Both the position numbers and the translations under genes were made by a program. Below, one piece after another: positions 1 to 8,392 of a stretch of DNA of 20,567 nt. The DNA is taken from IMG/VR virus record IMGVR_UViG_3300044984_001756, positions 1-20,567 of that record. One strand, written 5' to 3'. How positions within the stretch are numbered: the stretch's first letter is position 1; each line of letters opens with the position of its first letter. This stretch comes from a virus. The notes under the pieces were generated by a model. The model did not search any database, had not been told where the DNA came from, and was given only the letters and a program-made list of their open reading frames with translations.

Positions 1-843
1 TCAGATACTAATAAAGGTAGAGCACAGGGATATGGTACTTGGTCAAATTCATTCCATAAAACGGCATACATGTCATTTGACTGGAACGCGAATTATGACA
101 CTTATTCAAATCATGGTATCGCATCTACTGATTTAAATGGTTCGTTTAGTGATTCGATGAGTATTAACTCATTTAATGATATCAACTTAAGATTAGATTC
201 AAATGATAATAATGCAAACTCATATGTAAGAATACATGATAATACTACTGGCCAGTCAGTTTCCGTAGCATATATCGGACGAGAGAGTGGTAACCCTATT
301 GCATATTTCAATAATAGAGTATATGGTAACGTATATTACCACAACAGTGATACTGCATATTATTTGGCTCCGAATGGTACTTCCAGATTGAATAGAACAA
401 ACTATGATTATGTTTATTCTTATAACTGGGTTTACGCACAGGGTGATGTTATTGCATACTACTCTGATGAAAGATTAAAAACTAAAGTTGGTTCTATTGA
501 AAACGCTTTAGATAAAATCTCTAAATTGAATGGATTCTATTATGTTGAAAATGATTTAGCAAAATCATTCGGATACAAAAACGAAAAAAGACAATTAGGT
601 TTATCAGCACAAGAAGTACAAGAAGTTTTACCTGAAATTGTGACATTAGCACCATTTGATACGGAAACTGATAAAAATAATAATATTGTAGGTTCCAAAT
701 CTGGAGAAGATTACTTAACTGTAAACTACGCTAAAGTAGTTCCTCTTTTAGTTGAAGGTATTAAAGAACAAACCGAAATAATCAATTCTCAGCAAAAACA
801 AATTGATGAATTAAAAGAAATGATTAAATCTTTGATAAAATAA
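1..843 (+). CDS. Tail fibre/appendage protein, C-terminal part with S74 chaperone domain (5' end missing)
   Basis: The frame is open from base 1, so the gene begins upstream of the window; the first ATG at 70 is internal. The visible 280 residues start with a Ser/Asn/Tyr-rich beta-type stretch typical of trimeric fibre shafts. They end in a Peptidase_S74 (intramolecular chaperone) domain. This begins at the SDERLK motif (visible Ser155 and Lys160), continues through LGLSAQEVQEVLPE (about 199-212) and ends in a coiled coil (about 249-280). In this family the chaperone helps trimerise the fibre and then cleaves itself off just before the motif serine, leaving the mature fibre on the virion. The Ser-Lys pair is intact, so self-cleavage is expected. 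The receptor-binding part cannot be judged because the N-terminus is missing. The gene is followed by a hairpin and a new promoter candidate before the sheath gene. The domain call is firm; the exact fibre type is inference. Confidence 0.88.
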   Translation, partial: SDTNKGRAQGYGTWSNSFHKTAYMSFDWNANYDTYSNHGIASTDLNGSFSDSMSINSFNDINLRLDSNDNNANSYVRIHDNTTGQSVSVAYIGRESGNPIAYFNNRVYGNVYYHNSDTAYYLAPNGTSRLNRTNYDYVYSYNWVYAQGDVIAYYSDERLKTKVGSIENALDKISKLNGFYYVENDLAKSFGYKNEKRQLGLSAQEVQEVLPEIVTLAPFDTETDKNNNIVGSKSGEDYLTVNYAKVVPLLVEGIKEQTEIINSQQKQIDELKEMIKSLIK

Positions 844-861
844 TTGATATTTATATAAAAG

Positions 862-912
862 AAGAAAAACTCCCAATCATACAACCAAAATTTATGTTTT
901 GGGATTTTTCTT
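862..912 (+). terminator. Hairpin terminator after the fibre gene
   Basis: The arms AAGAAAAA(C)TCCCAA and TTGGGATTTTTCTT pair with a single bulged C and a loop of about 22 bases. The right arm carries a T-rich tract and the left arm an A-rich tract, so it could act in both directions. It separates the fibre gene from the sheath gene. Confidence 0.6.
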
Positions 913-913
913 T

Positions 914-923
914 ATATTTATAT
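914..923 (+). promoter_or_regulatory. ATATTTATA element upstream of the sheath gene
   Basis: ATATTTATAT lies about 47 bases before the sheath ATG, just downstream of a terminator hairpin. The same core recurs before several other genes, so it is a candidate phage late promoter. No host-type -33 element sits at the right distance. Another copy lies at 847-855, immediately after the fibre stop codon and before the hairpin. Confidence 0.45.
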
Positions 924-970
924 GTGTATTTGATATTATAATCAAACTAAACTTATTGGAGAAATAAAAT

Positions 971-3307
971 ATGGCAGAAAGAATTGTATCACCCGGAGTA
1001 TTCACAAGAGAAAACGATTTATCGTTCTTGGCTCAGGGTATCGGAGAAATTGGAGCAGCGTTTATAGGACCTTTCAAACAAGGACCTGCGTTTGTTCCCA
1101 CAATCGTAAGAACACAATCAGAATTCGAAAACATTTTCGGAACACCTGATGGAACATACTACACAGAGTATGCGGTTCAAAACTATTTAAGAGAAGCAGG
1201 TACTGTGACTGTTGTAAGGGTAATGGATACCGGAGGATATACACAAGCTACACCAATTGGTTTAGTTGCTAGTGGTTCTGCTGGTAAGAAATTAATCTCT
1301 ACTATTCACTCAACCAACAATGGTGATGCTGAAGTAGGATTTGGTCCATTTACTGTAACACCATCATTAACTATATCTGGTTCATTTGTAGTTTCTGGTT
1401 CTGGTATTGGTTTTGTATCATCATCTTTAGTTCCATCGGCAACTAATGATGTAAGTGATGTATTTGGTGAATCACCATTTGGTTCAAAAGATGGATATGT
1501 TTATTCATACTTTGAAAATGAAGCATCTGCATTTAATTACAATACAAGCAATCCTGCTGGAGCAGTTGTAGCAATTGCATTACCATCTCAAGTATTTGGT
1601 GGTACTGATTTAGGATTAGGAGCACCTTCGCAAGCTGGAGCATCTCCTGCACAAACTCCTTATGTAAAATCACAACTTATTTCTGGTGAGAGATATGAAT
1701 TATTCCGTTTCCATACATTAGGATATGGTAACAACGAAAACACAAGATTTAAAATCGGTATTTCTAATGTGAAAGCAGCTGGTGAAGATGGAGCAACTGA
1801 TTACTCTACATTCTCTGTATCTGTAAGAGCATACAATGATACTGATAAGAGAAAATCAGTATTAGAAACATTTAACAACGTAAACTTAGACCCTGCATCT
1901 CCTAACTTTATAGCTAGAGTAATTGGTGATAGATTTATGACAATTGATTCAACTGGTAAAATTACTGAATATGGTGATTGGTTGAATAACTCAAAATATA
2001 TTAGAGTAGAAGTTAAAGAGCAAGGTTCATACCCTGTATCAGCAGCACCATTTGGACATGGAGCTTATACTAATCCAATTGAAACAACAACAACAACACA
2101 GGCCGAATGGATACCTGCTGTTGTTTTCCAAACTGGTTCAGTAGATAATACTGCTGGTTCACCAATTTATTTTGCTGGTTTTGATTTCGAAACAATTGGT
2201 ATTAAATTAGATAACGCTAATTATTTGGCACCATTACCAACTACTAAAATTGGAGCAAACGTAGATTTCGGATTTGATTCTCAACTTACTTATGTAATGA
2301 GTGGTTCTGATTCAACTGATATGGCTAAGAGACAATTTATATTAGGTTTCCAAGGTGGATTTAACGGACAATCTCCGGCAACTCCAATTAACTTAGGAAC
2401 GGCAATATCAGCAGCTAACTCACAGGGATTTGATTTATCAACTTCTGTAGCTAGTGGATATGAGGCATACTCTAAAGCAATCAACGCAATTTCAAACGCT
2501 GATGAATATGATATCAATATGGTTGTAACTCCGGGTGTTATTAGAAGATTACACACTCCGGTTACTACTAAAGTAATTGATATGGTTGAAGCTAGACAAG
2601 ATTGTTTCTACATCGCTGATTTTAACGCAGCACCGGATACAATAGCACAAGCTACTACTCAGGCAGCAGCAGTTGATTCAAACTACGCTGGTACTTACTA
2701 CCCTTGGGTTAAGATGGTTGATTCAAACACTAACAAATTAATAAGTGTTCCACCATCAGTATTGTTACCTGCTGTGTACGCATCAAATGACGCTATTGCG
2801 GCTGAATGGTTCGCACCTGCTGGTTTGAATAGAGGAGGAATCGTAGGAGCTGTTTCAGTTCTTAATAGATTAACACATTCTGAAAGAGATACTTTATATG
2901 AAAACAAAGTTAACCCAATCGCTTCTTTCCCTGGGCAAGGTATCGTAGCATTTGGACAAAAAACATTGCAAGATAAAGCATCAGCATTGGATAGAATCAA
3001 CGTAAGAAGATTATTGATTACCGTTAAAAAGTATATCGCATCTACTTCTAGATTCTTAGTGTTCGAACAAAATACCGCAGCAACGCGTGGTAGATTTATC
3101 AACACTGTACAACCTTACTTAGAAGGAATTCAACAAAGACAAGGTTTATACGCATTCAAAGTAGTTATGGATGAATCTAACAACACACCTGATGTAGTAG
3201 ATAGAAACATTTTAGCAGGACAGATATTCTTACAACCAGCAAAAACTGCTGAATTTATTGTAATTGATTTCAATATCTTACCTACTGGAGCAAGTTTCTC
3301 AGCATAA
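971..3307 (+). CDS. Contractile tail sheath protein (T4 gp18-like)
   Basis: This is the subunit that polymerises around the tail tube and contracts to drive it through the host envelope. The N-terminus (SPGVFTRENDL, then AFIGPFKQGPAFVPTIV and a segment with FGTPDG, residues about 7-60) and the C-terminal ~190 residues (QTLQDKASALDRINVRRL, a segment with RGRFINTVQPYLEGI, then AEFIVIDFNI near the end) are characteristic of T4-type sheath proteins. At 778 residues it is longer than T4 gp18 (659). The extra length probably lies in the Gly/Ser/Thr-rich middle (about 95-480), the usual site of surface-exposed insertions, which includes a short ACA-repeat encoding a threonine run near 2084-2098. The start is supported by GGAG about 9 bases upstream. 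It is followed directly by the tube gene, the normal partner order. Confidence 0.95.
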   Translation: MAERIVSPGVFTRENDLSFLAQGIGEIGAAFIGPFKQGPAFVPTIVRTQSEFENIFGTPDGTYYTEYAVQNYLREAGTVTVVRVMDTGGYTQATPIGLVASGSAGKKLISTIHSTNNGDAEVGFGPFTVTPSLTISGSFVVSGSGIGFVSSSLVPSATNDVSDVFGESPFGSKDGYVYSYFENEASAFNYNTSNPAGAVVAIALPSQVFGGTDLGLGAPSQAGASPAQTPYVKSQLISGERYELFRFHTLGYGNNENTRFKIGISNVKAAGEDGATDYSTFSVSVRAYNDTDKRKSVLETFNNVNLDPASPNFIARVIGDRFMTIDSTGKITEYGDWLNNSKYIRVEVKEQGSYPVSAAPFGHGAYTNPIETTTTTQAEWIPAVVFQTGSVDNTAGSPIYFAGFDFETIGIKLDNANYLAPLPTTKIGANVDFGFDSQLTYVMSGSDSTDMAKRQFILGFQGGFNGQSPATPINLGTAISAANSQGFDLSTSVASGYEAYSKAINAISNADEYDINMVVTPGVIRRLHTPVTTKVIDMVEARQDCFYIADFNAAPDTIAQATTQAAAVDSNYAGTYYPWVKMVDSNTNKLISVPPSVLLPAVYASNDAIAAEWFAPAGLNRGGIVGAVSVLNRLTHSERDTLYENKVNPIASFPGQGIVAFGQKTLQDKASALDRINVRRLLITVKKYIASTSRFLVFEQNTAATRGRFINTVQPYLEGIQQRQGLYAFKVVMDESNNTPDVVDRNILAGQIFLQPAKTAEFIVIDFNILPTGASFSA

Positions 3308-3330
3308 ATTAACAAATAAAAAAATAACTA

Positions 3331-3338
3331 ATATTTAT
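3331..3338 (+). promoter_or_regulatory. ATATTTAT element upstream of the tube gene
   Basis: ATATTTAT sits 21 bases before the tube start, inside a small inverted repeat (ACTAAT-ATTT-ATTAGT, 3327-3342). It is a variant of the recurring motif (final base T instead of A). GGAG follows at about 3349-3352 and probably serves as ribosome binding site. Confidence 0.35.
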
Positions 3339-3359
3339 TAGTATAATAGGAGATAAAAC

Positions 3360-3848
3360 ATGGCAGAAGTATTAGAATTTTCACAAATGATGTTTACCAA
3401 CTTCGAACCGAAGATGAAGAACCGCTATATTATGGAGATTGACGGAATTCAATCTTACTTAATAAAATCAGCGGCTAGACCATCTATCACTTTCGAACCG
3501 GTTAAACTAGACCATATCAACACTTATCGCAAATTGCAAGGTAAGGGAGAATGGCAGGACATTACAATAACATTGTATGACCCAATCGTTCCATCTGGAG
3601 CACAACAAGTAATGGAATGGGTTCGTTTAGGATATGAATCGTTAACTGGTAGAAAAGGTTACGCCGATTTCTATAAAAAGGACATCGATTTCTATATGCT
3701 AGGGCCTGTTGGTGATAAAATCGAACAATGGAAGTTAAAAGGAGCATTTATTGTATCTGCTAACTTCGGAGATTTATCATTTGATTCAAACGATGCAGCT
3801 GATATCGAATTGACATTGGCTTATGATTACGCAATTTTAGAATTCTAA
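3360..3848 (+). CDS. Tail tube protein (T4 gp19-like)
   Basis: The product forms the inner tube of the contractile tail through which DNA passes. It has 162 residues, against 163 in T4 gp19. Family-typical segments are the N-terminal NRYIMEIDGIQSYLIKSAARP (read as two adjoining stretches, about 21-41), the middle WQDITITLYDPIVPSGAQQV (about 65-84), and the C-terminal WKLKGAFIVSANFGDLSFDS followed by a beta-strand ending. The start is supported by an AGGAG eight bases upstream. It stands directly after the sheath gene and before a strong terminator, so the tube can be made in excess from a short transcript, as its copy number requires. Confidence 0.93.
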   Translation: MAEVLEFSQMMFTNFEPKMKNRYIMEIDGIQSYLIKSAARPSITFEPVKLDHINTYRKLQGKGEWQDITITLYDPIVPSGAQQVMEWVRLGYESLTGRKGYADFYKKDIDFYMLGPVGDKIEQWKLKGAFIVSANFGDLSFDSNDAADIELTLAYDYAILEF

Positions 3849-3874
3849 AATAAAAATCAATAATTACATTAATT

Positions 3875-3911
3875 AGAGAGGTTCTTTTATTAAGAATCTC
3901 TCTTTTTTTTT
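3875..3911 (+). terminator. Rho-independent terminator after the tube gene
   Basis: The stem AGAGAGGTTCTT pairs with AAGAATCTCTCT (one G-T pair) around the five-base loop TTATT, followed by a run of nine T. This is a textbook intrinsic terminator. Confidence 0.88.
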
Positions 3912-3928
3912 AATTTTTCAAAAAGTAT

Positions 3929-3937
3929 ATATTTATA
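3929..3937 (+). promoter_or_regulatory. ATATTTATA element upstream of the gp26-like gene
   Basis: The core lies within the inverted repeat GTATAT-ATTT-ATATAC (3925-3940), 22 bases before the ATG at 3960 and immediately downstream of the tube terminator. Its position fits a promoter that restarts transcription. Confidence 0.45.
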
Positions 3938-3959
3938 TACAAACAAATAAAGGTTAATT

Positions 3960-4733
3960 ATGAGCAATACTAAATTCGATTTCCCAACGGAAATTATTGA
4001 TTTACCATCAAAGGGGTTAGTGTATCCCGAAAAACACCCATTAAGAAAGGGTAACATTGAAATCAAATACATGACAGCTAGAGAAGAAGATATCCTTGCA
4101 TCACAAACTTTAATTAAAAAAGGTGTGGTATTGGATAAATTATTCGAATCTATTGTTGTTGAAGAAGGTGTTAATATCAACGATGTATTTATTGGAGATA
4201 AAAACGCAATTTTAATGGCAACAAGAGTATTAGGTTATGGGGCTGATTATACTGTTGAAATTACTGACCCATTTACATTGGAAAAACAATCAGTAACAAT
4301 TGATTTATCTAAGGTGAAAACTAAAGATGTTAATGAATCTCTATTAAATGGTGAAAATAGATATAAATTCAAATTACCAAAATCAGGTAAAGAGTTGGTA
4401 TTTAAATTACTAACACACGGTGATGAAACTGAAATTACAAAAGAAATTCAAGCATTAGAAAGATTATATAAAGGAAAGGGAGAAAAAACATTTGATGTTA
4501 CTACTCGTTTGAAATATATGATACAATCTGTTGATGGAAATGAAGATAAAGGGTTTGTTACAAGCTGGATTCAAAATGGATTCCTTGCATTGGATACTAA
4601 GGCATTTAGAAAATATGTTAAGGAGTTAAGTCCGGATATGGATTTAAAATTTGATTTCACATCAGATGTAACAGGCGAAACGGAGGCGCTAGATATCCCA
4701 TTTGGGATAAACTTTTTTTACCCTACCGAGTGA
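3960..4733 (+). CDS. gp26-like baseplate/tail-assembly protein (T4_baseplate family)
   Basis: The 257-residue product has the family hallmark near the N-terminus: IIDLPSKGLVYPEKHPL, a short linker, then IEIKYMTAREEDILAS (about 12-49). The rest is a mixed alpha/beta protein with a charged C-terminal half, somewhat longer than T4 gp26 (about 208 residues). T4 gp26 is assigned to baseplate hub assembly. Here the gene lies between tube and tape measure, where most long-tailed phages keep the tail-assembly chaperones that protect the tape measure. The reading frame ends at TGA 4731-4733, but coding sequence clearly continues in another frame (see 4711-4926) after a run of seven T at 4713-4719, as expected if some ribosomes shift frame. 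Family call is confident; the chaperone role is inference from position and the possible frameshift. Confidence 0.82.
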   Translation: MSNTKFDFPTEIIDLPSKGLVYPEKHPLRKGNIEIKYMTAREEDILASQTLIKKGVVLDKLFESIVVEEGVNINDVFIGDKNAILMATRVLGYGADYTVEITDPFTLEKQSVTIDLSKVKTKDVNESLLNGENRYKFKLPKSGKELVFKLLTHGDETEITKEIQALERLYKGKGEKTFDVTTRLKYMIQSVDGNEDKGFVTSWIQNGFLALDTKAFRKYVKELSPDMDLKFDFTSDVTGETEALDIPFGINFFYPTE

Positions 4734-4926
4734 TTATAGTATTCAACTCCATACTCAAATTTGGGAGTTGGTTAATTATGGTAATGGATTCAGCTGGAAT
4801 GATGTGTATTTCATGCCATCACAATGGAGAAAATTCTATTTTAACAAATTAATTGAGTTAAAAAAGAAAGAATCCGAAGAACATAAAAAAGCACAACAAC
4901 AATCGAAAGTGAGGATTAAAAGATAA
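4711..4926 (+). CDS. Frame-shifted extension of the gp26-like gene (probable frameshift product tail)
   Basis: In the frame one base ahead of the gp26-like gene, an open segment runs from just after TAA at 4708-4710 to TAA at 4924-4926, overlapping the end of that gene. It encodes a coherent protein piece of about 65 residues from GAT at 4732. This contains IQLHTQIWELVNYG, then FSWNDVYFMPSQWRKFYFNK, then a Lys/Glu/Gln-rich helical tail ending in VRIKR. There is no ATG before residue 28 of that piece (4813), in the middle of the best-looking part. The only earlier alternative starts are TTG at 4768 and GTG at 4804. The piece therefore looks like a C-terminal extension joined by a ribosomal +1 (or -2) frameshift. 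Independent initiation from TTG or a sequencing error in the T run remain possible. The stop codon lies within the terminator loop. Confidence 0.7.
   Translation, partial: TFFTLPSDYSIQLHTQIWELVNYGNGFSWNDVYFMPSQWRKFYFNKLIELKKKESEEHKKAQQQSKVRIKR
4713..4719 (+). other. Seven-T run, candidate frameshift site
   Basis: Two in-frame TTT codons are read within TTTTTTT, five codons before the TGA stop. Slipping forward one or back two bases puts the ribosome in the frame of the downstream extension with phenylalanine tRNA still paired to TTT. Confidence 0.5.
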
Positions 4927-4941
4927 TCCTCACTTTTTTTT
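4909..4941 (+). terminator. Rho-independent terminator after the gp26-like unit
   Basis: A perfect nine-base stem (GTGAGGATT with AATCCTCAC) surrounds a seven-base loop and is followed by eight T. The left arm lies inside the shifted extension and the loop contains most of its stop codon. This places the end of the transcript exactly at the end of the extension, which supports the extension being translated. Confidence 0.92.
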
Positions 4942-4947
4942 ATCTTT

Positions 4948-4956
4948 ATATTTATA
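4948..4956 (+). promoter_or_regulatory. ATATTTATA element upstream of the tape-measure unit
   Basis: It lies just after the terminator and 24 bases before the ATG at 4981. It is the only such element before the long gene run that ends near 12843, so it probably starts that transcript. Confidence 0.45.
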
Positions 4957-4980
4957 GGAGTACGAATAACATAAATTATT

Positions 4981-5175
4981 ATGGGAAAGAAAAATTTAAA
5001 CGAAGGTTCAATTGTTGGATTCATAAATCGTTTTTTAGATGACCTTCAAAAGGGTACTCAAGACAGGTTTATACAACAAGCCAAAAAGAAAGGAGTTCCT
5101 ACTCACGTTACTGCCAGATTAACAACCATTGAAAAAGAAATCAAAGAGTTAGAGAAAATTCTTAAGGATTTATAA
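4981..5175 (+). CDS. Small charged coiled-coil protein, unknown function
   Basis: I do not recognise a named family. The 64-residue product is highly basic in its middle (QQAKKKGVP) and ends in a Lys/Glu/Leu heptad-like helix (TTIEKEIKELEKILKDL), suggesting a helical hairpin or coiled coil. It is the first gene of the tape-measure unit, six bases before the tape measure start, and codon use matches its neighbours, so it is very probably translated. Position between assembly protein and tape measure suggests a small tail-assembly or minor tail component. This is inference only. Confidence 0.75.
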   Translation: MGKKNLNEGSIVGFINRFLDDLQKGTQDRFIQQAKKKGVPTHVTARLTTIEKEIKELEKILKDL

Positions 5176-5181
5176 TAAATT

Positions 5182-8100
5182 ATGGCAGATAGCAACAGTC
5201 TACTTAAAGAAAGAGTTGAGATACTAAAACAAATTAAGCAAATTCAGCTTGAGCAGGGAAAAGATGCCGCTAAGTTGGATGAAACTTATATTAAATTAAA
5301 AAGTAGATTAGAGGGAATAGTAGGTACTTTAAAGACATTTGTTGATAATCAAAATAAAACAGTACAGGGTGCTGTTACATTAGAGCAAGAAGCTAAATCG
5401 TTGGGTACAATATACTCAGCTGTTTCTAATGAAATGCGAACTCAAGCGATATTACAAAGAGATATAGCAACTAGTGTATCAGACCAATTAGCAAGAGGTA
5501 GTGAAATTTCTGAAAGAAATAAAACATCATCTGATATTGTAACTGATATATTATCACAATATAACGAACAATCATCGATAGCAAAAGAGTTAGCTCAACT
5601 AACCGCTGATGATATTGTTCAAAAAGCTGAATTAGAAGATAAATTAAATTCAATTAGTGACCAAATTCAAGAGCAAGTTAATGCATTGGATAAGAGAACT
5701 AATGTAGCTAAACAATTTCTAAGTATTCAAGGGCAAATAGAAGCATCCATTGAATCTCAGGTTGTAGCTGCAAGGGATATGGCATCTCTAACACAAGAAC
5801 AAAAAGATATATTAGAAGAACAGGCAACTGCGTTTGATGCTATAAAGAAAAAAATAGGAGCATTAGGTTCAACCTTAACAACATTTTTACTAAGACCTCA
5901 AGCAGCTATTGGAGCATTAGTAATTGCAACTGGTGCGTTCGCCAATAAATTTGGTGATATGAATAAAGAGTTGGGGCAATCATTCTCACAAGGATTGAAC
6001 TCTTCAACTACATCCGCAACTGCATTAGGATTTATATTTGAAGATACTGCTAGTACTGTAAAATCATTAGCATCTGAATTCGGAGATGTATCTGCTGCAA
6101 CATTCCAAACACAAGCTAATGTTGGGTTAATAGCTGCTAATATGGGTATAACAAATACCGAAGCAGTTGGATTAATGGGTTCATTTGCAAGGTTGAATGG
6201 TGGTTCAACCGAAATAGCAGCAAATATGATTAAAACCACTCAGGAGTTTGCAAACCAAAATGGAATTATACCTGCCGATTTAATGGCAGATTTAGCTGGT
6301 TCAGCTGAAGAGTTTGCATTATTTGGAAAAGATGGTGGTAAAAATATATTACAAGCAGCAGGATACGCTAAGAAATTAGGTGTAAATATGAGTACCATTA
6401 GTGGTGTTGCTGATAACCTATTGGATTTCGAATCATCTATTACTAAGGAATTAGAATTAGGTGCAATGCTTGGTAAAGATATCAACTTAGATAGAGCTAG
6501 AGCATTAGCATATGAAGGTGATATGCAAGGTGCAATGAATGAAACCTTAAGTGCATTAGGTGGTATTGAAGCATTCAACAAAATGGATTACTTCCAAAAG
6601 AAAGCATCCGCTGATTTATTAGGAGTTTCGGTTGCAGAATTGGAAAAAATGGCTACAAACCAAGAGAATGCCAATACAATGGGTGCTGCTGTAAATGAAA
6701 CGTTTAGTGCTATGGGGGAAACCCTTAACATGGGATTAAATAAATATTTAGGTACTGGATTAGAGGGGCTTGGTGGGATGATTACAATGAGTGGTCAACT
6801 TGGCCAAGGGTTTAAATCATTGGGCATCGATATGGGTGGTATAGTTACTAAATCAGCTGATTTCTTAAAGAACTTAGTTAAGATGGGTGCACAAAAAGTA
6901 GCTGGTTTATTTGGTGGGGGTGCTACTGATGCTGTTGCTGGTGGAGCTAAAGATAAACTTTTAGCTGGTGTTGGTGATAAAGCAAAAAGTATAAAAACAC
7001 CGGATACCGATGCTGGGGATAAGATGGGTAAAATGGGTAAGGGTATTAAGGCAAATGATTTAATTAAAGGAGCCGCAGCTATGTTAATTATGGCAGCCGC
7101 ATTATATGTAGCAGCTAAAGCATTCCAAGAATTTGCAACTGTTAAGTGGGAAGATGTTGGAAAGGGTTTAGTTGGGGTAGCTGGTTTGGCCGCAATTGCT
7201 TATGTATTAGGAAAAGCACAAGGTGATATGATAAAAGGAGCATTGGCAGTAGCAATATTAGGATTAGCATTAGTACCATTTGCATACGCAATGAGTTTAA
7301 TAAGTGGATTGGACATTGGTTCAGTAATAGCAGCTGGAGCTGGTTTAGTAATATTTGGAGCAGCTGCATTCGCATTAGGTTCATTAATGATGACTGGTGC
7401 AGGAGCATTTATATTTGGAGCTGGTTTATTAGCATTAGCTGGATTAGGAATTGCAATGATGACATTGGGTGCTGGTTTATTAGTTGCCGCAGCTGGATTT
7501 AACGCAATTGGTGGTTCTATGGGAAGTGTAATATCATCAATATCACAAATCGGAGATGTATTGGCTGGTATATTCGCATTTGTAGGACCAATGGCTATGT
7601 TATCACTTTCATTGGGGGTACTATCATTCGCATTGATAGGATTTGGTATGGCTGGTTTAATAGCCGCACCTGGTTTACTTCTTGTGGGAGCTGGTATAAT
7701 GATGGTTGGTGCTGGATTAACACTAATATCAACTGCACTTACTACATTAAGTGGTGGATTAGGAAGTGTGTTAGGAATACTTCCACAAATAGGAAGTGTA
7801 TTGAGTGGAATGTTTGAATATGCTGGACCGATTGCTATGTTATCACTTTCATTAGGTACATTATCGTTAGCATTGATGGGATTCGGATTAGCCGGTTTAA
7901 TTGCCGCACCTGGTTTACTTCTTGTGGGAGCTGGTATAATGTTGGTTGGTACTGGATTAAGTTTAATAACTACTTCACTAGCTACATTAGGTGGTGGATT
8001 GACAAGTGTTATAACGGCAATGTCAACGGTTGGTAGTGTTATTGGAGAAATGTTCCAATACATTGCACCAATAGCCGCTCTATCTCTTGCGTTAGTAGGA

Positions 8101-8391
8101 TTAGCTGGAGCATTGACTTTAGTAGGTGTAGCTGGTATAGCTGCATTGCCTGGTTTAATGGCTGTAGCTGCTGTTGGAGCAATAGCAGTTGGTGTTGGTT
8201 CAATGTTAGGAATGGGTGGTGGAGAAGGAGCCGGTGCTGAAGGTGGTGATACCGCATTATTAGATGAAATTAAAGGTTTAAGAGCTGACCTTAGTTCTGG
8301 TAAGGTTGGTGTTTATATGGATGGAACAAAAGTATCAGCCGCAATTGGTAGAGTGGTAAATAAGGTAGGAAGTAATTCATACGCAATATAA
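5182..8391 (+). CDS. Tape measure protein
   Basis: The product sets tail length and is released during DNA entry. It has 1069 residues. Residues 1-230 are polar, Gln/Glu/Lys-rich and helical (coiled coil). One hydrophobic segment follows at about 235-258, then an Ala/Gly/Asn-rich middle (about 260-560), a Gly/Lys linker, and a very hydrophobic Ala/Gly/Leu region from about 627 to 1013 with many membrane-segment-like stretches. The last ~50 residues are soluble (LLDEIKGLRADLSSGKVGVY, then MDGTKVSAAIGRVVN), an ending often seen in tape measures. The hydrophobic region contains 80-residue repeats. It is the longest gene in the window and sits between assembly protein and baseplate genes, as expected. 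Using the usual ~1.5 angstrom per residue, a tail of roughly 150-160 nm is implied (inference). It ends one base before the next ATG. Confidence 0.9.
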   Translation: MADSNSLLKERVEILKQIKQIQLEQGKDAAKLDETYIKLKSRLEGIVGTLKTFVDNQNKTVQGAVTLEQEAKSLGTIYSAVSNEMRTQAILQRDIATSVSDQLARGSEISERNKTSSDIVTDILSQYNEQSSIAKELAQLTADDIVQKAELEDKLNSISDQIQEQVNALDKRTNVAKQFLSIQGQIEASIESQVVAARDMASLTQEQKDILEEQATAFDAIKKKIGALGSTLTTFLLRPQAAIGALVIATGAFANKFGDMNKELGQSFSQGLNSSTTSATALGFIFEDTASTVKSLASEFGDVSAATFQTQANVGLIAANMGITNTEAVGLMGSFARLNGGSTEIAANMIKTTQEFANQNGIIPADLMADLAGSAEEFALFGKDGGKNILQAAGYAKKLGVNMSTISGVADNLLDFESSITKELELGAMLGKDINLDRARALAYEGDMQGAMNETLSALGGIEAFNKMDYFQKKASADLLGVSVAELEKMATNQENANTMGAAVNETFSAMGETLNMGLNKYLGTGLEGLGGMITMSGQLGQGFKSLGIDMGGIVTKSADFLKNLVKMGAQKVAGLFGGGATDAVAGGAKDKLLAGVGDKAKSIKTPDTDAGDKMGKMGKGIKANDLIKGAAAMLIMAAALYVAAKAFQEFATVKWEDVGKGLVGVAGLAAIAYVLGKAQGDMIKGALAVAILGLALVPFAYAMSLISGLDIGSVIAAGAGLVIFGAAAFALGSLMMTGAGAFIFGAGLLALAGLGIAMMTLGAGLLVAAAGFNAIGGSMGSVISSISQIGDVLAGIFAFVGPMAMLSLSLGVLSFALIGFGMAGLIAAPGLLLVGAGIMMVGAGLTLISTALTTLSGGLGSVLGILPQIGSVLSGMFEYAGPIAMLSLSLGTLSLALMGFGLAGLIAAPGLLLVGAGIMLVGTGLSLITTSLATLGGGLTSVITAMSTVGSVIGEMFQYIAPIAALSLALVGLAGALTLVGVAGIAALPGLMAVAAVGAIAVGVGSMLGMGGGEGAGAEGGDTALLDEIKGLRADLSSGKVGVYMDGTKVSAAIGRVVNKVGSNSYAI
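7501..8220 (+). repeat. Three tandem 240-base repeats within the tape measure gene
   Basis: Units 7501-7740, 7741-7980 and 7981-8220 align without gaps at an exact 240-base (80-residue) period. Units 1 and 2 are closest: the stretch GCCGCACCTGGTTTACTTCT is identical at 7663 and 7903, and GTGGGAGCTGGTATAATG follows in both. Unit 3 is more diverged. Protein units cover residues 774-853, 854-933 and 934-1013. Confidence 0.85.
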
Positions 8392-8392
8392 T

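Noticed and set aside
925-932. TGTATTTG as a host-type -7 box before the sheath gene
   Set aside because: The first two bases do not match TA and the only TTTG upstream is 23 bases away, outside the usual spacing.
2290-3105. Minus-strand open frames opposite the sheath gene
   Set aside because: They are shadows of a strongly coding plus-strand gene and have no start signals or recognisable domains.
4715-4860. A -1 frameshift continuation of the gp26-like gene
   Set aside because: That frame stays open for about 45 codons but encodes a Met/Cys/Ser-rich unstructured sequence and ends early; the +1 frame gives a far more protein-like sequence ending at the terminator.
7200-8063. A 287-codon open frame on the minus strand within the tape measure gene
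   Set aside because: It is rich in Asn/Pro/Ala/Ile as expected from the complement of Gly/Ala/Leu-rich codons, has no promoter or start signal, and lies entirely opposite a well supported gene.
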